Both the position numbers and the translations under genes were made by a program. DNA of 64,000 bases, taken from the NCBI RefSeq assembly GCF_037975245.1, contig NC_092568.1:9065001-9129000 (forward strand), in the 5' to 3' direction. The DNA is from Apostichopus japonicus. Its lineage: Eukaryota > Echinodermata > Holothuroidea > Aspidochirotida > Stichopodidae. Shown here piece by piece: positions 30,866-44,532 of the stretch (position 1 is the first letter of the stretch; every line of letters starts with the position of its first letter). Below the pieces are notes generated by a model. The model did not search any database. It was not told the origin of the DNA and saw nothing but the letters and a program-made list of their open reading frames with translations.

Positions 30866-30934
<69 letters not shown>
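30866..30934. repeat. (TA)n microsatellite
   Basis: About 69 bp of TA dinucleotides with one TATGTATA interruption. Confidence 0.95.
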
Positions 30935-33489
30935 ATTATGTAACTATAATATTTATGTGGATTTTTATTTGTCCATTCCTATATAGGCCTATATGGCATA
31001 TATTGTATTCCATTTTGTCAAAATCATACATCCTCATCCACGATTGTGTATAATTATTTCCTATACAATAGTATCAACTACGTTTTAGTAAAACGATTAT
31101 TTAGACCATCGAGATGAATTCGTAAAATGAATTTAAATCAAAACATTAGACACGGCCCTTGAAAGGGTGAAACCAAACAAAGAAATATCTGTGTTATATT
31201 CCATATGATCATTATGGGATGGAACGCAGGAATATCAAATATATATAGAGATAAGGAACACTTAAAACAAATAGACATACAGACACACAGACAGACAACA
31301 CGGCGTATGAGACAAATGTTTGTAATGCTGGATGTTTATCAACACACAAAATGTATGCAGGGGACACCTCGAGAATGTACGTTTTCCCCGTTGTACGTTT
31401 GGTCAACCCAATTTGAACCTAATCTATTGAATATTATCCCAAAAAATAATAATTTAACTAGATAAAAAAAATGCTACATTTTATTTCACCAAATAAAAGC
31501 TTAATGAATGATTAATTGATGAACTTAATTTGCTAATCAATATTTCTTCGCCCAGAGACTCGTCATTATACAGTACGCGATATTCATTCGCAAATAGATA
31601 GTTAAAAAGAAAAGAAAAGAAAAAAGGAAATTAAAATAACATACTTCTGTTATAAACAAAAGACAACCTCAGAGGAAATTAGATTAAATTTAGGAGAGAA
31701 CAACGTCATGGCTGAGAACTATATTTCTAGGAGAACTTTCATAGGAGTAGTTTCGAGAAATGTATCAGAATCAATTCAAAACTCTGTGGGAAGATATGAA
31801 CTCGTAACATGGCTGCTTGAAATATACCAAAAAAGAGCCCTCATGCATGACAAGTGCCCACTCTTGTAATATTTAACTCTATGTAAGTTTATGTAGGCCT
31901 TTTACCAGCTACTAGATACTGTATCAGTCATGTAGGAACAAAGCGTAAAAAACTGTTCACGAAGTCATATAACTAACAACTAAGAGTATGAAATTATTAT
32001 TCTGGCGCTTTTCATTTTGCAGCGTTCAGTGTAGTCTACATTGAAACGTAAACTATGGCTTAAAAAACCACGTGACCTACTTTTCGATCCATCGCTCGTT
32101 GCTTGAGACAGAGTTTGGCCGCAAGCTCGGGTCTCATTTGTTTTTTACCATATCTAGATGACGTACTGTTAGAAACAAGATTCAACCCAAGCGAGCTCAT
32201 ATTCCTCCTCAAAAACCCTTTACTTCCTAAAAACACGCTTGGAAATGACCCTGTTTAATAAAAAGTACACATCGCCGAAGAAATGTAAATTGTGAAATCT
32301 TATACATCTCCCCCCCCCCCCCACACCCACACACATAACCGTCTCTTTTTTTTTGCAAAGTTTGAAATAAATGCTGTCAAACATTTAATTATTTTTTTCC
32401 TGTATAGGGTTGTAACCTTAGTATAATAATCTCATATATCTAATAAAAAAAAGTTAGTGTTTGGCAAAAAGAGAAAACTTTCTAAAGGAGAAACAGAGAA
32501 CGAGAGAGAGAGAAAAACAAAACATTTGATATCTTTTTAATACGTTTCCTCTCCTTCTTATGCATGTCACATTTTTCCATCTCCTTTCTCTCTTTAGAAT
32601 AAATAATTCAGTTGTCTTTAAAATGTGGTGATAAAATTCAAAAGATTCCTCTTGTCGTTTTAAGTGTTCGGTTATAGCATGCCGTTCGAATGATCATTCA
32701 CGCTGACGATTTGTGGTTTCTATCTTTTTTCTCTCTCCTTCTCTTTCTCCGTAACCAAGAGTGGTCGTTATTATGGAATCGGGTTAAGTACGATTTATTT
32801 TGATGCCTTGATCTGTCATTGAAAACGCCAATGACCGAATTGAACTCAAGTGGATAAGAACTCGGATTTATTCTCATGAAAACGTCAAGTCATGTTCTAA
32901 AATCAATTTGCTTACACCACAGGAGCAGCCGTTTATGCCAATTGCCACTGTTTGCTTTTTTTTTAAGTCTGTTTTGGGGTCTTTGTGTTATATTCACTTT
33001 GGAGCCGTATAGTATGCACTAAAAGTTGATCAGAATTGATACCAAAATAAGCTAAAAAGGTCACAGAATGGTCACATGTGACCAAAATTTCACTTTAACT
33101 CTTCAAGCGTTTCCTTTCAATATTTCATATTGTATACCTCCTGAAAGCCTGCAAATAATTTAGAATGACAGCCATTTTTTTTAAGGGAAATAATTTGAAA
33201 GCAACACCGATAACCCTATAAGTACTTTTTCTCCAAGAGAAATGCTAAGACAACCATAACCATCTTATGTAAAGATGCTCATCTACTAACATTACAGTAG
33301 ATATGACGCCTCTGTTGGCACGCAGCGATCATCTTATCCCTTTTGCGTGATCAGTTCATGGATAGTACATACATACATATGTCTGCTGTTAGGATTACAG
33401 GAATAATCATATTTAAAACTGGAATTGAAAAAGTGTCAGTTTACTAGCCGAAGGCTTGTCTATTATGTGAAGAATGCAACGAGTGGATG
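30935..33489. other. Gene-free stretch
   Basis: No exon was recognised in about 2.5 kb. C run near 32311-32322 and T run near 32347-32354. Confidence 0.5.
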
Positions 33490-33503
33490 TATATCTATAT
33501 ATA

Positions 33504-33540
<37 letters not shown>
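33490..33540. repeat. (TA)n microsatellite
   Basis: About 50 bp of TA dinucleotides preceded by TATATC units. Confidence 0.95.
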
Positions 33541-33545
<5 letters not shown>

Positions 33546-35957
33546 CCAGCAATGAGTAACAACGTTTTCGAATATCTTCTTGAGAACTTCCAGACCTCCC
33601 AAATTTCTGTATGAACGTGGCAACCAGTCTTTTTGGCTTTTTTCTACCTTCCTTTCGAGTATCATATGCATATCAAGTTATAAAATCGGACTGTAATCTG
33701 CAGAAGAGATAAGCAATCTTTATGACACACCGTATTTCCTGAATTCAACCATCTTAGAACTTTTGTAAAATTTCATAAAGGAAGAAAAAGAAAAAAAATT
33801 AATCGTAAAAAGTATTTTTAAGTGTGGTGTAAAGTCAACCTTCTGCAGGCTTGCGTGAATAGACAATCAATCAAGCCCTTCTGGTATACAAACATGTCAA
33901 GGAGAGATAAATAGACAGAATTCCATCGATCTTTGAATACTGCCTAATGATGGCACTTAGAAAAATTACTAGGACCAAATATCGCATAACTTGTCGAAAA
34001 GGATCTAAAAGAAGACGTTGATATTGATTCGGAACATTAACCACCAAATTATTTCCATAACCTTCCTTGTCAACATACATTGCGATATATCACATCATCA
34101 AAAGCAAATTCCGACAAAAACGAAGACCGTACCGCTTTATCAGGCCGTATTTCTTGCGACGAGTTATAACCAATTGACATAGGGTAGAATGAACTGATCA
34201 AATACCAGATACCGAAGAACGGTTTAAATGAATGTATATTTCCTCAATAGCCGCAGTCGTTATAGGTCAGGAATATGTATGATTTTTCTTCATATTTCCT
34301 TTTTTCCTTTATGTTTTTCTCTCTCTCTTTTTTTTTTTTTTTTTTTGTCTTCTTGGTTCTGCTACTTCGTCTATCGTCGGAACGATTTCTCAAGTTCTCG
34401 ATTTACGCGGACTCTTGACTTTGCCATGATCATGTCCAAATCCACTCTACTCTTAGCCGCGTCCCTGTCCGCGGGCTAATGTTACGAGAAACCGTGTGGT
34501 TCGTCTTCATTAGACCAACAGCGTGGGGTACTTAAGGCATGTTGGAGAGCTTCTTGTTCAGGTGACTTATTTAAACATACAGAAATGAATGTCACTCAAA
34601 TGACATCATGGTTAGTAAAAAAACCAAGAAAGTGTTGACATAAACTCGTTTTTACATATTATGATTAGGCGGTTTGGGGTATGCTTTCACAAAGTCTATA
34701 TCGGTGGAAAAAAAAATCAAGAATTGGTTACTGAAATTCAAGCGTGTTCTTCATGGAAAAACGCGACACTAGATACATGTTATTCTCTTAAGTATATGTA
34801 TAGTATGGACACCGAAGGCGGTCACTTATTTACGACGTAAACTTTCGTTTCAGCTCCGACGAAAATTGCGCAATTTCATATACATCCCTGAAAGTTCATG
34901 CTAGCCTCTCTGTACATTTATAATGTATATAACCAGTAACAGTTTACTCTAAAAACGTTGGCCGGGTATTAAATCTTTAGATTACATTCATAACTTCATT
35001 CTATGTTACACGGAGTATAGTCTATCTTATGAAAACAATGCCTTAGAATTTTCGCCGATTGCGAAATCTTTTAGCCTTTAGGCTGAAAATAGAAACAAGA
35101 ATTTTATAGTTTATTATAAATGTTTAATATTTATTTTGCAACTGCGTATATTCACATAATTTTTAGGGTTTTTTTTGTATTGAAGAAAGTGTATTCATAG
35201 GCTGTTTGCTCTTGTTCTATACTTTCTCATTGCTAACATGAAAAAGCTAAGTACTCTATATTTGTCATATACTTTAAATTTATAACTCAGTAAATGAGTG
35301 TCACTTAACATGCTTCTGTATATAATTAAAGGTATTTTGTTTGTTTTTTCGTTTTTTTCCCTAATTTCTTGAGATTCTGCTAACTTTATTGGCAATTCTA
35401 AATTCCGTCGATAGTTTTAAAACCAGGTTGAAAGTACTGCATTCCCCGAATATCAGGAACAAGAATTTTTTGGGTCTAGCTTTCTGTTAAGTAGTGAATA
35501 CTTAGTGCAACATATAGGTCATACTAATCTCGACTTGGTAAAACGTTGACCCAATTTTGTTCGGACGTATTCCCAATTATTCACTCTCGACGAATTGAGC
35601 CTTATGCAGTTCATGTAACGTGATATAACGGCTCATTATGATTTCTTACACTAGAAGATTTAAGACTTAAGCTCTTCAAAAACCTTATACCAAGTGTGTG
35701 TTATTTTGATCGGATACTAGTATGCAACTCTTCACGTATCGGTTATCCGTGCACCAAATCATCTGAAACATCTCTACATAACATATTTTGACAGATATGG
35801 GAGAGCCTAATGTTGCCCCAGGGTGAAAAGAAATAACCAATTCTTTGCACGAGAAAACACTCGGCATTGCGAGGAGTCTGTTAAGATTACGTCAGTACAT
35901 ACAACAGTGAGGTCTTTGAATGTCGGTCGTACGATGTAGTTCTAAAAATATAGCTAT
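33541..35957. other. Gene-free stretch
   Basis: No exon was recognised in about 2.4 kb. A T run of about 20 lies near 34329-34347. Confidence 0.5.
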
Positions 35958-36306
<349 letters not shown>

Positions 36307-37848
36307 TTTTTTAACAGTATACAACGATTAAAATGATTAAACGTATTTAGTCAGAAAAAAGTTTAATAATTCGATTTTTATTGAAGAAAGTGCTATAACA
36401 GAGCACAGATAACAGCTATATCGTATAACCTCACGAAGTTTCAAACGCAACTGTCTTTTACCTTCAACACATTTGCTGTAGGAATAAGTACAGCGAGGAA
36501 TCATCAATTAAAGAACAAGGGCGAGAGGAATTTTTATAGCAAACAAACCGGAATGTTTAAGTTATGATCACTTTAATCTTCCCGCGTGTAGCCTAGTCTA
36601 TAATGAATATCTTTGACATTTTATGGATACTCTCGAGAACATTTGATAAATCATCGAGATATAGCCTGTGATTTCATATAGTCAATAGTTGAGGTAATGT
36701 TTTCAGATTCCCGATCTACAAAGAGCTTCCAGATGACAGCGATAAATGGGGCTAAACTTTACATCAACAACACATATAGGCCTATTTGGGTTATATTTGA
36801 TAGTTACGTCTCAATTAAATTTCTTTTAAACTTGCTAAAAGAAGTTTGTCAGCGTCATTTCTCAAGTTGCTTGCTGTTTCCTTTTTCTTCTTTTTGCTGT
36901 GCGTGCGTTTATCCTGTATTGAGTGTCCATTATTTCATGTTATTTTGTGTTCAGTGTATGCAACGTCTTCTCTCTATGTATTTAGCTCCTAATTGTATTC
37001 ATCGTCTCTTGTTTTCGTTTCTTCATATTTTGGGTTCTATAGCCTATTAAATGTGTTTACCATTCAGCCAATTCAGCCATTCCAATGTTTATGTCTTCGG
37101 CTAGGAGCATTTTTTTCTCACAATGACACACACCCAGACACACACCCAGACATACACCCAGACACATACCCACATATGTATTTTCTGTCACTCTCTTGTC
37201 TCGGTGTTCTTTTCAACATCCACGGTTTCACTCACTAAGTATACATTTCCTTTATTTCAGCATTCTACTCATTTTTCTACTCATCTTATTTTATGTAAAT
37301 TGTCTTGTCTGAGTTCCTCCCGTTAAAGACTTTTTCACTCAACAAGGGAATGGGCCCGAATGAGTGTATATAGTAACGTTAATACCTTATTTGCCCGAGA
37401 TTATTACAATCGCAAACACATTTTAAGGTCTAGAGTTACAATAGCAGGTAACAGGATGTAACAAACCATGTTTTTCCCCTCTATTTTCTCTGAAGTACCG
37501 CAGCCACAAGCAACTTGAATTACACTTCGCGCATACACACTTGCCTTGACCAAACAACACTCGAACCAGACGATAACATTTTGTAGGAGTGTTATTGGGG
37601 ACAAAATTATTCTCATTTATTGCAATCCATGTAATTTGAAACATTTCTTTGAAAATAAAGAATTATCATTGCGAAGCGGAACCCCTCTTTCGAGGCGTCT
37701 TATTTTTTCTTCCTACGGTGTATTTGGAGGCCTATATATCATATATCTTCTCATTTTAACTAGTATTAGTAGGTAAATATTTAAGAATTTCGCTGATTAT
37801 TAAGGGGAAGTTATCTCGAATATACATAAATACATACACACACACTTG

Positions 37849-37854
<6 letters not shown>
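36307..37854. other. Gene-free stretch
   Basis: No exon is convincing. A frame near 36697-37050 (117 codons) has some hydrophobic residues but no recognisable domain, start context or splice sites. A 12-bp minisatellite lies at 37125-37171. Confidence 0.45.
37125..37171 (+). repeat. 12-bp minisatellite
   Basis: About four copies of GACACACACCCA with small changes (GACATACACCCA, GACACATACCCA). Confidence 0.8.
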
Positions 37855-37902
<48 letters not shown>

Positions 37903-37921
37903 GTATATATATATATATATA
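37855..37921. repeat. (TA)n microsatellite
   Basis: About 67 bp of TA dinucleotides with one AATG interruption, flanked by CATACA units on both sides. Confidence 0.95.
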
Positions 37922-40900
37922 CAAATACCTACATACATACATGCATAAAAGTCGCTAAAGAAGGTTGATGAAGGATTTAGTTGACATTTTCGGAACTTGT
38001 TTAAGTACAAAATAACAAATTTCTATCAATAAGTATACATCAATTTCCCTCTTGGCTTCTGAAAACTCAGATCCTTTGAACTTGGTTTAACACTTTGTCT
38101 GTTTAATTGACATTTGTGTGTGTGTATTCGCCGTTCAGTGACAGGTTAAGAGTAGAGTTCTTGATATAAGTGGAAAGTGGAAGAAACGAGACGGCCTGGA
38201 AGCATATGTTGATTCATGTCTCGAATAAGAGGCTGTCAGCATTCCCTGATTTTTTTAAGGCAAGATCTCAAGTCTCTTAAATAAACCGACGAGGGTGCGA
38301 CTCTTTTATCAACTCAAAAATTCTCAATACAAAACTTTTTTTTTTGTAACAGAACGACAACATTTTTTTTGTCTGTACCGACGTATTCACATACTCCTAA
38401 CATAAACCTAACATGTCAGTCAGCGGCAACGACCTCCGCTTCAAATCCCCTCCTTTTTATAACTCCTGGATGCCCTCCTGCTTATTATCTTCGAATATAA
38501 CAAATGCTCGTGTAAATTATTTTTAATAAATCATATACAACAACAATGTGTCCCCAGACAGACCGTTTACAGACTTATGAGCAGACAGACAAACACACAC
38601 ACACAGATGTCTTCAATTCGATTCAAGCTGCAGAAATGAGGTAAATCATTGTATGTATCAAGGATGGTTGGTTAACGTCAGTCAAAAGCTATTATTTTTT
38701 AATTCTCAAGGTTGCTTTGTTAAAACGAACTAACTATTCCGTTGTTTGTTATGTCTTTGTTGTGCTTTTGTTTTTGTTGACAAGGTTCTGTGGTTATATT
38801 ATCATGATGTTACTTTGATATATCAAACATGCATGGCTTGGGAAATTTAAATATAATCTCCATCTTTGGTTAGCATAATTGATTTTGTAACTGATTCGTG
38901 AATCTCGTTCGTTCTTTCTCTTTATTTGTTGTTTGTTTATATGCCATTAGTATAGGCTACTGTTAGGTTATCACTGTGATCCCATTGGACAGACATAAAT
39001 TCTCCATAGTTTACGTATCGTATACCGGTCGAACATTTGGAATATTCTTTCAATTTTAAATTATATTCTCCACCGTTCTCTCCACAAAAATGGTAAACCC
39101 TAAATTCACTAATTTGAAATATGTAATCTCAGTCACATATAAACCAACAAACAGAAAGAAATACGTAATTAAACAGATGGAACTCCACGAAATTCATGAA
39201 TCAAGTCGACTTTGAAGTTGCCTGTATAGTTAACAACCTTAAACACTTTGGTACGACAGATAGTAAAGAGGAGCCGTATTTATTATCACTTTGTAGTATA
39301 CTACCAGAATAGTATGTGATTAGTTTCGCGAGACTTATCACTCCCTTTTGGTAAGGTAAATAAACTTTGTTTGCTATGACAATGTTTCGGGTAGACCTGG
39401 AAGCATTTCATATTTTCACTGCTGGATACCTTTGCTTGTGAAGTTGAGGATAATTTAATAGTAACGTCCGGAATGCAAGCGAACGTTTGTCTAACTCTTG
39501 TGAAAACAAAGTCATCGACACGAAGAGAACAGGATCAGCCAGAAAATTTCTTTTCAAACTAATAATGCCCAAAAGGTGTGTTAGTTGTTTGACTGTCGAG
39601 TCATCGACAGAAGAAGAACGTCCCTGTTCCCATGACACTCAACGTTGTCTACTATAGAGACATTCATTTTCTGGTTCCTTAAACCCAGAACAAGGTTAGG
39701 CTAGCACGGCAATTGTCACGTTCAGTACTTGTGACGAGAAAATTGAAGAGAAGCCATGATTGTATTTCTTTCAAGACTTGTTATCATATTCTGTTTAATT
39801 TGGCACGTCGATTCAAAGAGCTCTACATGGTCGACAGGGGCGCAATTACTATTTTACTGGTAGGGAGACTTCGAGATGACGGGTGTAAGAGGAGGGCTGG
39901 CCCCTCCCCGTTAAAGTTGAGAAAATGTTGATAAACTGAAGCAAGCTTAGATGCGACTGTTTAGGTTGCACCACACATACATGTTATGTATCTATGTACT
40001 GTACACTCTATGCTATATAGCTACTTTATAACAGCAACTCCTGGCTCTGTTAACTTATACTTGCTATACTCTAAGAATGGCAACTCCGTGGTCTGATCAC
40101 CTATACCTGCTATAGGCCTTCCTCTAGATAAGCATCTTCACGGTCTGATAAACACCGGTTTCTAAGAACGGCTGTAAGAGAAGACCTTTCCATATCAGCT
40201 CTATCATTTATAAAGTGTGCAAGTGCTGGTATCTACTTCATCATCGATATCATTAAACCGTTACTAATATCGCGAGGGGATTGAGTTAGACCCTGTCTGC
40301 CAGTCAAGCAGAATAGGATTTAGTTGATTTGGTTGCTTCCATATAAACCAGTGGAATGGAATGTTTGAGGGAGTATGGCACTGATTGAAAATAATTGGAA
40401 GTAAGGTAATAGGTCTAACGTACACAAAAGGCTAAAAGTTTAAGCTCCATGGGGTTCTACGGAAATATGCAACATGTTTCAATTAGGTTTGAATATTAAT
40501 ATAAGCAGATTGATTATATAGTGGTGGTTATTTGCGTCAACACATTGTGAAAAATATTTGTCCTTTACGCAAAGATGCATGCCGGGAGCGCCATTGGATG
40601 TATAGCATCAAATATTGTTTTCCCCTTTTTCTATTCAATTCCTCTTGTTTGTTTGAACTATGAGTAATTCACACTTGTTATCAGTTTAATGATTGGAATG
40701 TATATATATATATGTAAACTATTCTTTTAAAGTTCATCAAGAAATGACTGGATAACATTATGGCGAAGATTGAATATTTTTCATCCTACGTATGTACACT
40801 TTCGAATAATATATTTAATTTAATGTTCAACATTTTCAAGGGTTATTTCTTGTTAAATTGACAACATAATTCTCTTATAAGCTCGTTGGCCTCAAACATT

Positions 40901-43900
40901 CTAGAAGAGGCAAAGAATGGTTAAAGGCTGGCACGAGGTATGAGAGGTGGGGTGTGTGTGTGTGGGGGGGGGGGGGGGGTTGTAAGAGTTCACACCCCTA
41001 CTGGCAATACCTTGTGTTGCATAACCCACTATATTTGATCAGTTATGCATGATTTCGATGAATCGGATATTAGTTAATATAAAATTCTCACAGTGGTTAG
41101 GCCTAATAATTGTTTTCTTTGAGAGGGATGTTGGTTTTGCGCAGTGAGCGGTGGCGGTGGGCAGTGAGCGTTAACGAAGAATTTCGTATTTCATATTTCA
41201 TTTCTCATTCTTTTTCTTTTCTTCTTTTGTACTTTTCTTCCTTTAATAACCTTTTTAGGCCGCGCCCCAGACAAAATGTTGGGGTTTCGTCAGCGACCGA
41301 TCGGTCGTCAACCTGACCCCCCCCCGCGCCACCCCACCCCCACTACCCTCGGTCAATTTATCATTACAATACCACTTTGAATATAGTGCTCACTAGTGCG
41401 ATGGTTGGTTCTGTTTTCTTGCCACAAGTACGTCGATCTTGGCTTAGTATATAGAGAACCGACAACGCAATCCTGAGATTGACACACAGGGCCACCGTGT
41501 CCAACTCATAACGGCACTATCGTGAATTAAGATAGGCTGCGACCCACTGGTTGCTGACCGTCGGGCTATATCAGTGTGTAACAAACACTTCAGTCACTTT
41601 CAGAAGAACAATTAAACAATTATCCCCCCCAAAAAATTAAAATACCTATTGGTCGTTATTTTCTGTTTCTGTGCTCGATAGTTTAAATTTCATGTTAGAT
41701 CCGGTTAGTACAATAAATATGCAAACACTCTTAATTATCGAGCAAATTTCAAAGAAAATCAAATTTAATAAACGAGCTCAATAAAGCCATTAAATGCCTT
41801 TTCTTATACTAGTATATGTCGGACTTTACTTTTTCACCCAATCTCCCTTTATTCCCGTATAATGACATTTTACGTTCTCTTATGTCATATTCACAACTTT
41901 TATGGTCGGATTCTCCATTAAATTCACAAAGTTTAAAAAAAAGCTCATGTCAGACGATATAGACTGTTAACGGAAGTCAAGAAATATATCAAATGATACT
42001 TTTTGGGCCCGTGAACCCCACCCCCTACCCCCCTCCAAAAAAAGAAGAAAAATACACTCTTGCTTGGCCTGAGTATAGTATAAATAAACATTGGCAAAGT
42101 TGCAATTCTTGTGGTTAGTACGCCAATAGTTGAAGTCAATTTCTAAACTGCAGTATACGGTTGTAACGTGCCTTTTACATCCTTGTATTTGATACCATGC
42201 ATGTATACTAGCGTTGATTATTTAGACCCTATAAACAATTTGAAGAAGAATCGGCTTCTTCAGTACCAGATCGGCCAGTTCAATACGAGGCGTTTCATTG
42301 TCTAATATACTGTTATGATTGTGCACGTGAGGTGATTGAAACATTTTAATAGTCATTTTCTATTACAATCCCAGTTTAACCACAAACACACACACACACA
42401 CACATTTTGGTTTACGGAAACACATCACCACTGATATCACCAAAAAAATATAATAAAATATTCTCACGCAAATTAATTAACCTCACTGTGAAACTATCAA
42501 ATGAATGATCCTATACTTAAGCAAATAGTGAGTTCATTCATCTTCATAAGACAGTGTTACTGTACCGTATCGTATACACTAAAGCCATTAGACAATATCT
42601 GGTCAAGCTTTTCGTTGATCACACACCCATTTGACCCCAATCGTCTGTAACAAAGCCTAAAATAAGAGTTTGTTTACCTCTGCTTTTACGTAATTGGATT
42701 TAACCATGAGTTGTCTTTTCACCACAACTGCTTGTTTTTTTTTCTCTCACTTTATTCCAGGAATACTTTTATTGCCTTCGCACATTTTGTCACCTTTTGA
42801 AAGGTTTGCTCTCAGGGAGGTTAACGAACAAGGACACTAAACTTGACTTACCGTAAGAAAAACCATTATAACCATTTTTGTTAAATTCAATTATGAGACA
42901 CAAATTGAATGAAGCGCAAAGTATTCGTTACGGTCAAGGGTCATCCACCGTCGCCTAGCAGACATTTAAATTCTATTTGAATGATATCAGTTAGTTTTGA
43001 ACGTGACCGTGCAATGTAATTGTTGTAGAATCTTTAAGAGGTGGTGAAAGTACCTTCACTGCGCGATGTTATTGTTCATGTTAGGATACATATATCGTAA
43101 AGGTATAGGCCCTGCGTTTGTTTTATTGTGTATTATTTTCAGAATATGACAGCTATCATTTAGCATTAGTGTAAGTTAATTATTGTTTAGAAATACGGTG
43201 TATAGGCTATACGGTTTGTAATGTTAGGCTATTAGATTTAACATCTATAGAAGCATTATAATATTCATTCAGCGCCATTATTGCCCAGCTGATTCAGAAA
43301 ATGTATCGATAGACAGACGCGGTTAAAGGTCATGAGTATTGTCCCAAACTATACGATAGAAAGTCATATTATGTACTTCAGTAAGCATCGTACTGGCATC
43401 CTCAAAACCTTTTCTCTCTCACTGAGCATGCGCGGGTCCAGAGGTGGGCGGGTGTATTCACCCCTTCCCCCTTTTTGAACCCCACAGTATACTGATGAGT
43501 ACAACCTTACGTGTAGACCTATAATTAGATTCCAGTAATTTATCACCTACATATGCCGCAGAATGTACAAGTCACGTGAAACAATTTAGTTTATCATATA
43601 GTGGAAGACTACCGCAACTATTTATACATTTGGAGTGAACTTCAACGCAACGCAGGGGCACACCCGCTCCTATATTAAACTCATGGATCCCGCCTCTGTT
43701 TGAGATAACAGCTAATTAATCTTCAACGTCTGATTTGAAGGGCCATGCATACCGGCAGGAATGTACCTTAGAAAACGTGTAACCGTCTTCAGAATGTTTA
43801 ATGTGAGCTGCTATACTGAAGATCTTTAATAAACAGTTCGATACTATAGAACTAAGTTTATGAAAATCGTTGGAGATGTAGGATGTATGCTGATATAAAC

Positions 43901-44030
43901 AGACGACTCATACGCAAGCAATTAAACCATTTTCAAATCGACAGTGTTTTCTATGTACACACACACACACATAAAGTGTGCCTGATGAAAAACCATCTGG
44001 AGACCTAGGTCATTGTATACACTTCATCCT
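37922..44030. other. Gene-free stretch
   Basis: No exon was recognised in about 6.1 kb. Small features are a G run near 40963-40978, C-rich runs near 41319-41342, a CA dinucleotide run at about 42387-42404, and a CA run near 43957-43971. Confidence 0.45.
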
Positions 44031-44524
44031 CAGGGGCGTAGCGAAGGGGTTTTTGTTGGGGGGGGGTGGAGAATTTGATTTGCCGACGGATCTGGAAGTG
44101 GTGACTGAAATGGGGGAGGAGTCTAAGGGGAGGTGGTGTCCCCCTCCCCTTTGGAAAATTTTTAGTTTTGAAACGTCCTTAGATGCAATCTGGTGCATAT
44201 TTTAAGTCAAATTTGATTTGCCGACGGATGTGGAAGTGGTGACTGAAATGGGGGAGGGGTCTAAGGGTAAGGGGTCTACCCCTTCCCTTTGGAAAAATTA
44301 GTTTGAACGTCCTTAGATGCAATCTGGTGCATATTTTAAGTCAAATTTGGCACGGAAGAAGCTCCCGTTCTCCTTTTTCTATTCAGCTTTCCTTCTTTCT
44401 TCCCCTTCCGCTCTCTTCACCTTTTCTCCTTTTGCCGACAGACCCAAAATTTGCCGACAGCGACCAAATTATTGGGGGGTGTGACACCCCCCCACACCCC
44501 CCCCCCCCGCTCGCTACGCCCCTG
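44031..44524. mobile_element. Non-autonomous hAT-type element, intact ends and target duplication
   Basis: The left end CAGGGGCGTAGCGA and the right end are perfect inverted repeats over 14 bases. They are flanked by the perfect 8-bp direct repeat TTCATCCT (44023-44030 and 44525-44532). Both features are diagnostic for hAT-type transposition and indicate a fairly recent insertion. Length is 494 bp with no transposase. The interior contains two tandem copies (about 44072-44209 and 44210-44348) of a unit of about 135 bp beginning GATTTGCCGACGGAT. Each unit includes GGGGGAGG(A/G)GTCTAAGGG, TTTGGAAAA and GATGCAATCTGGTGCATATT. Read in reverse, this unit matches the core of the element at 26577-26939. 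The right part has CT-rich sequence and two GCCGACAG motifs before a C/G run at each end. Confidence 0.92.
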
Positions 44525-44532
44525 TTCATCCT

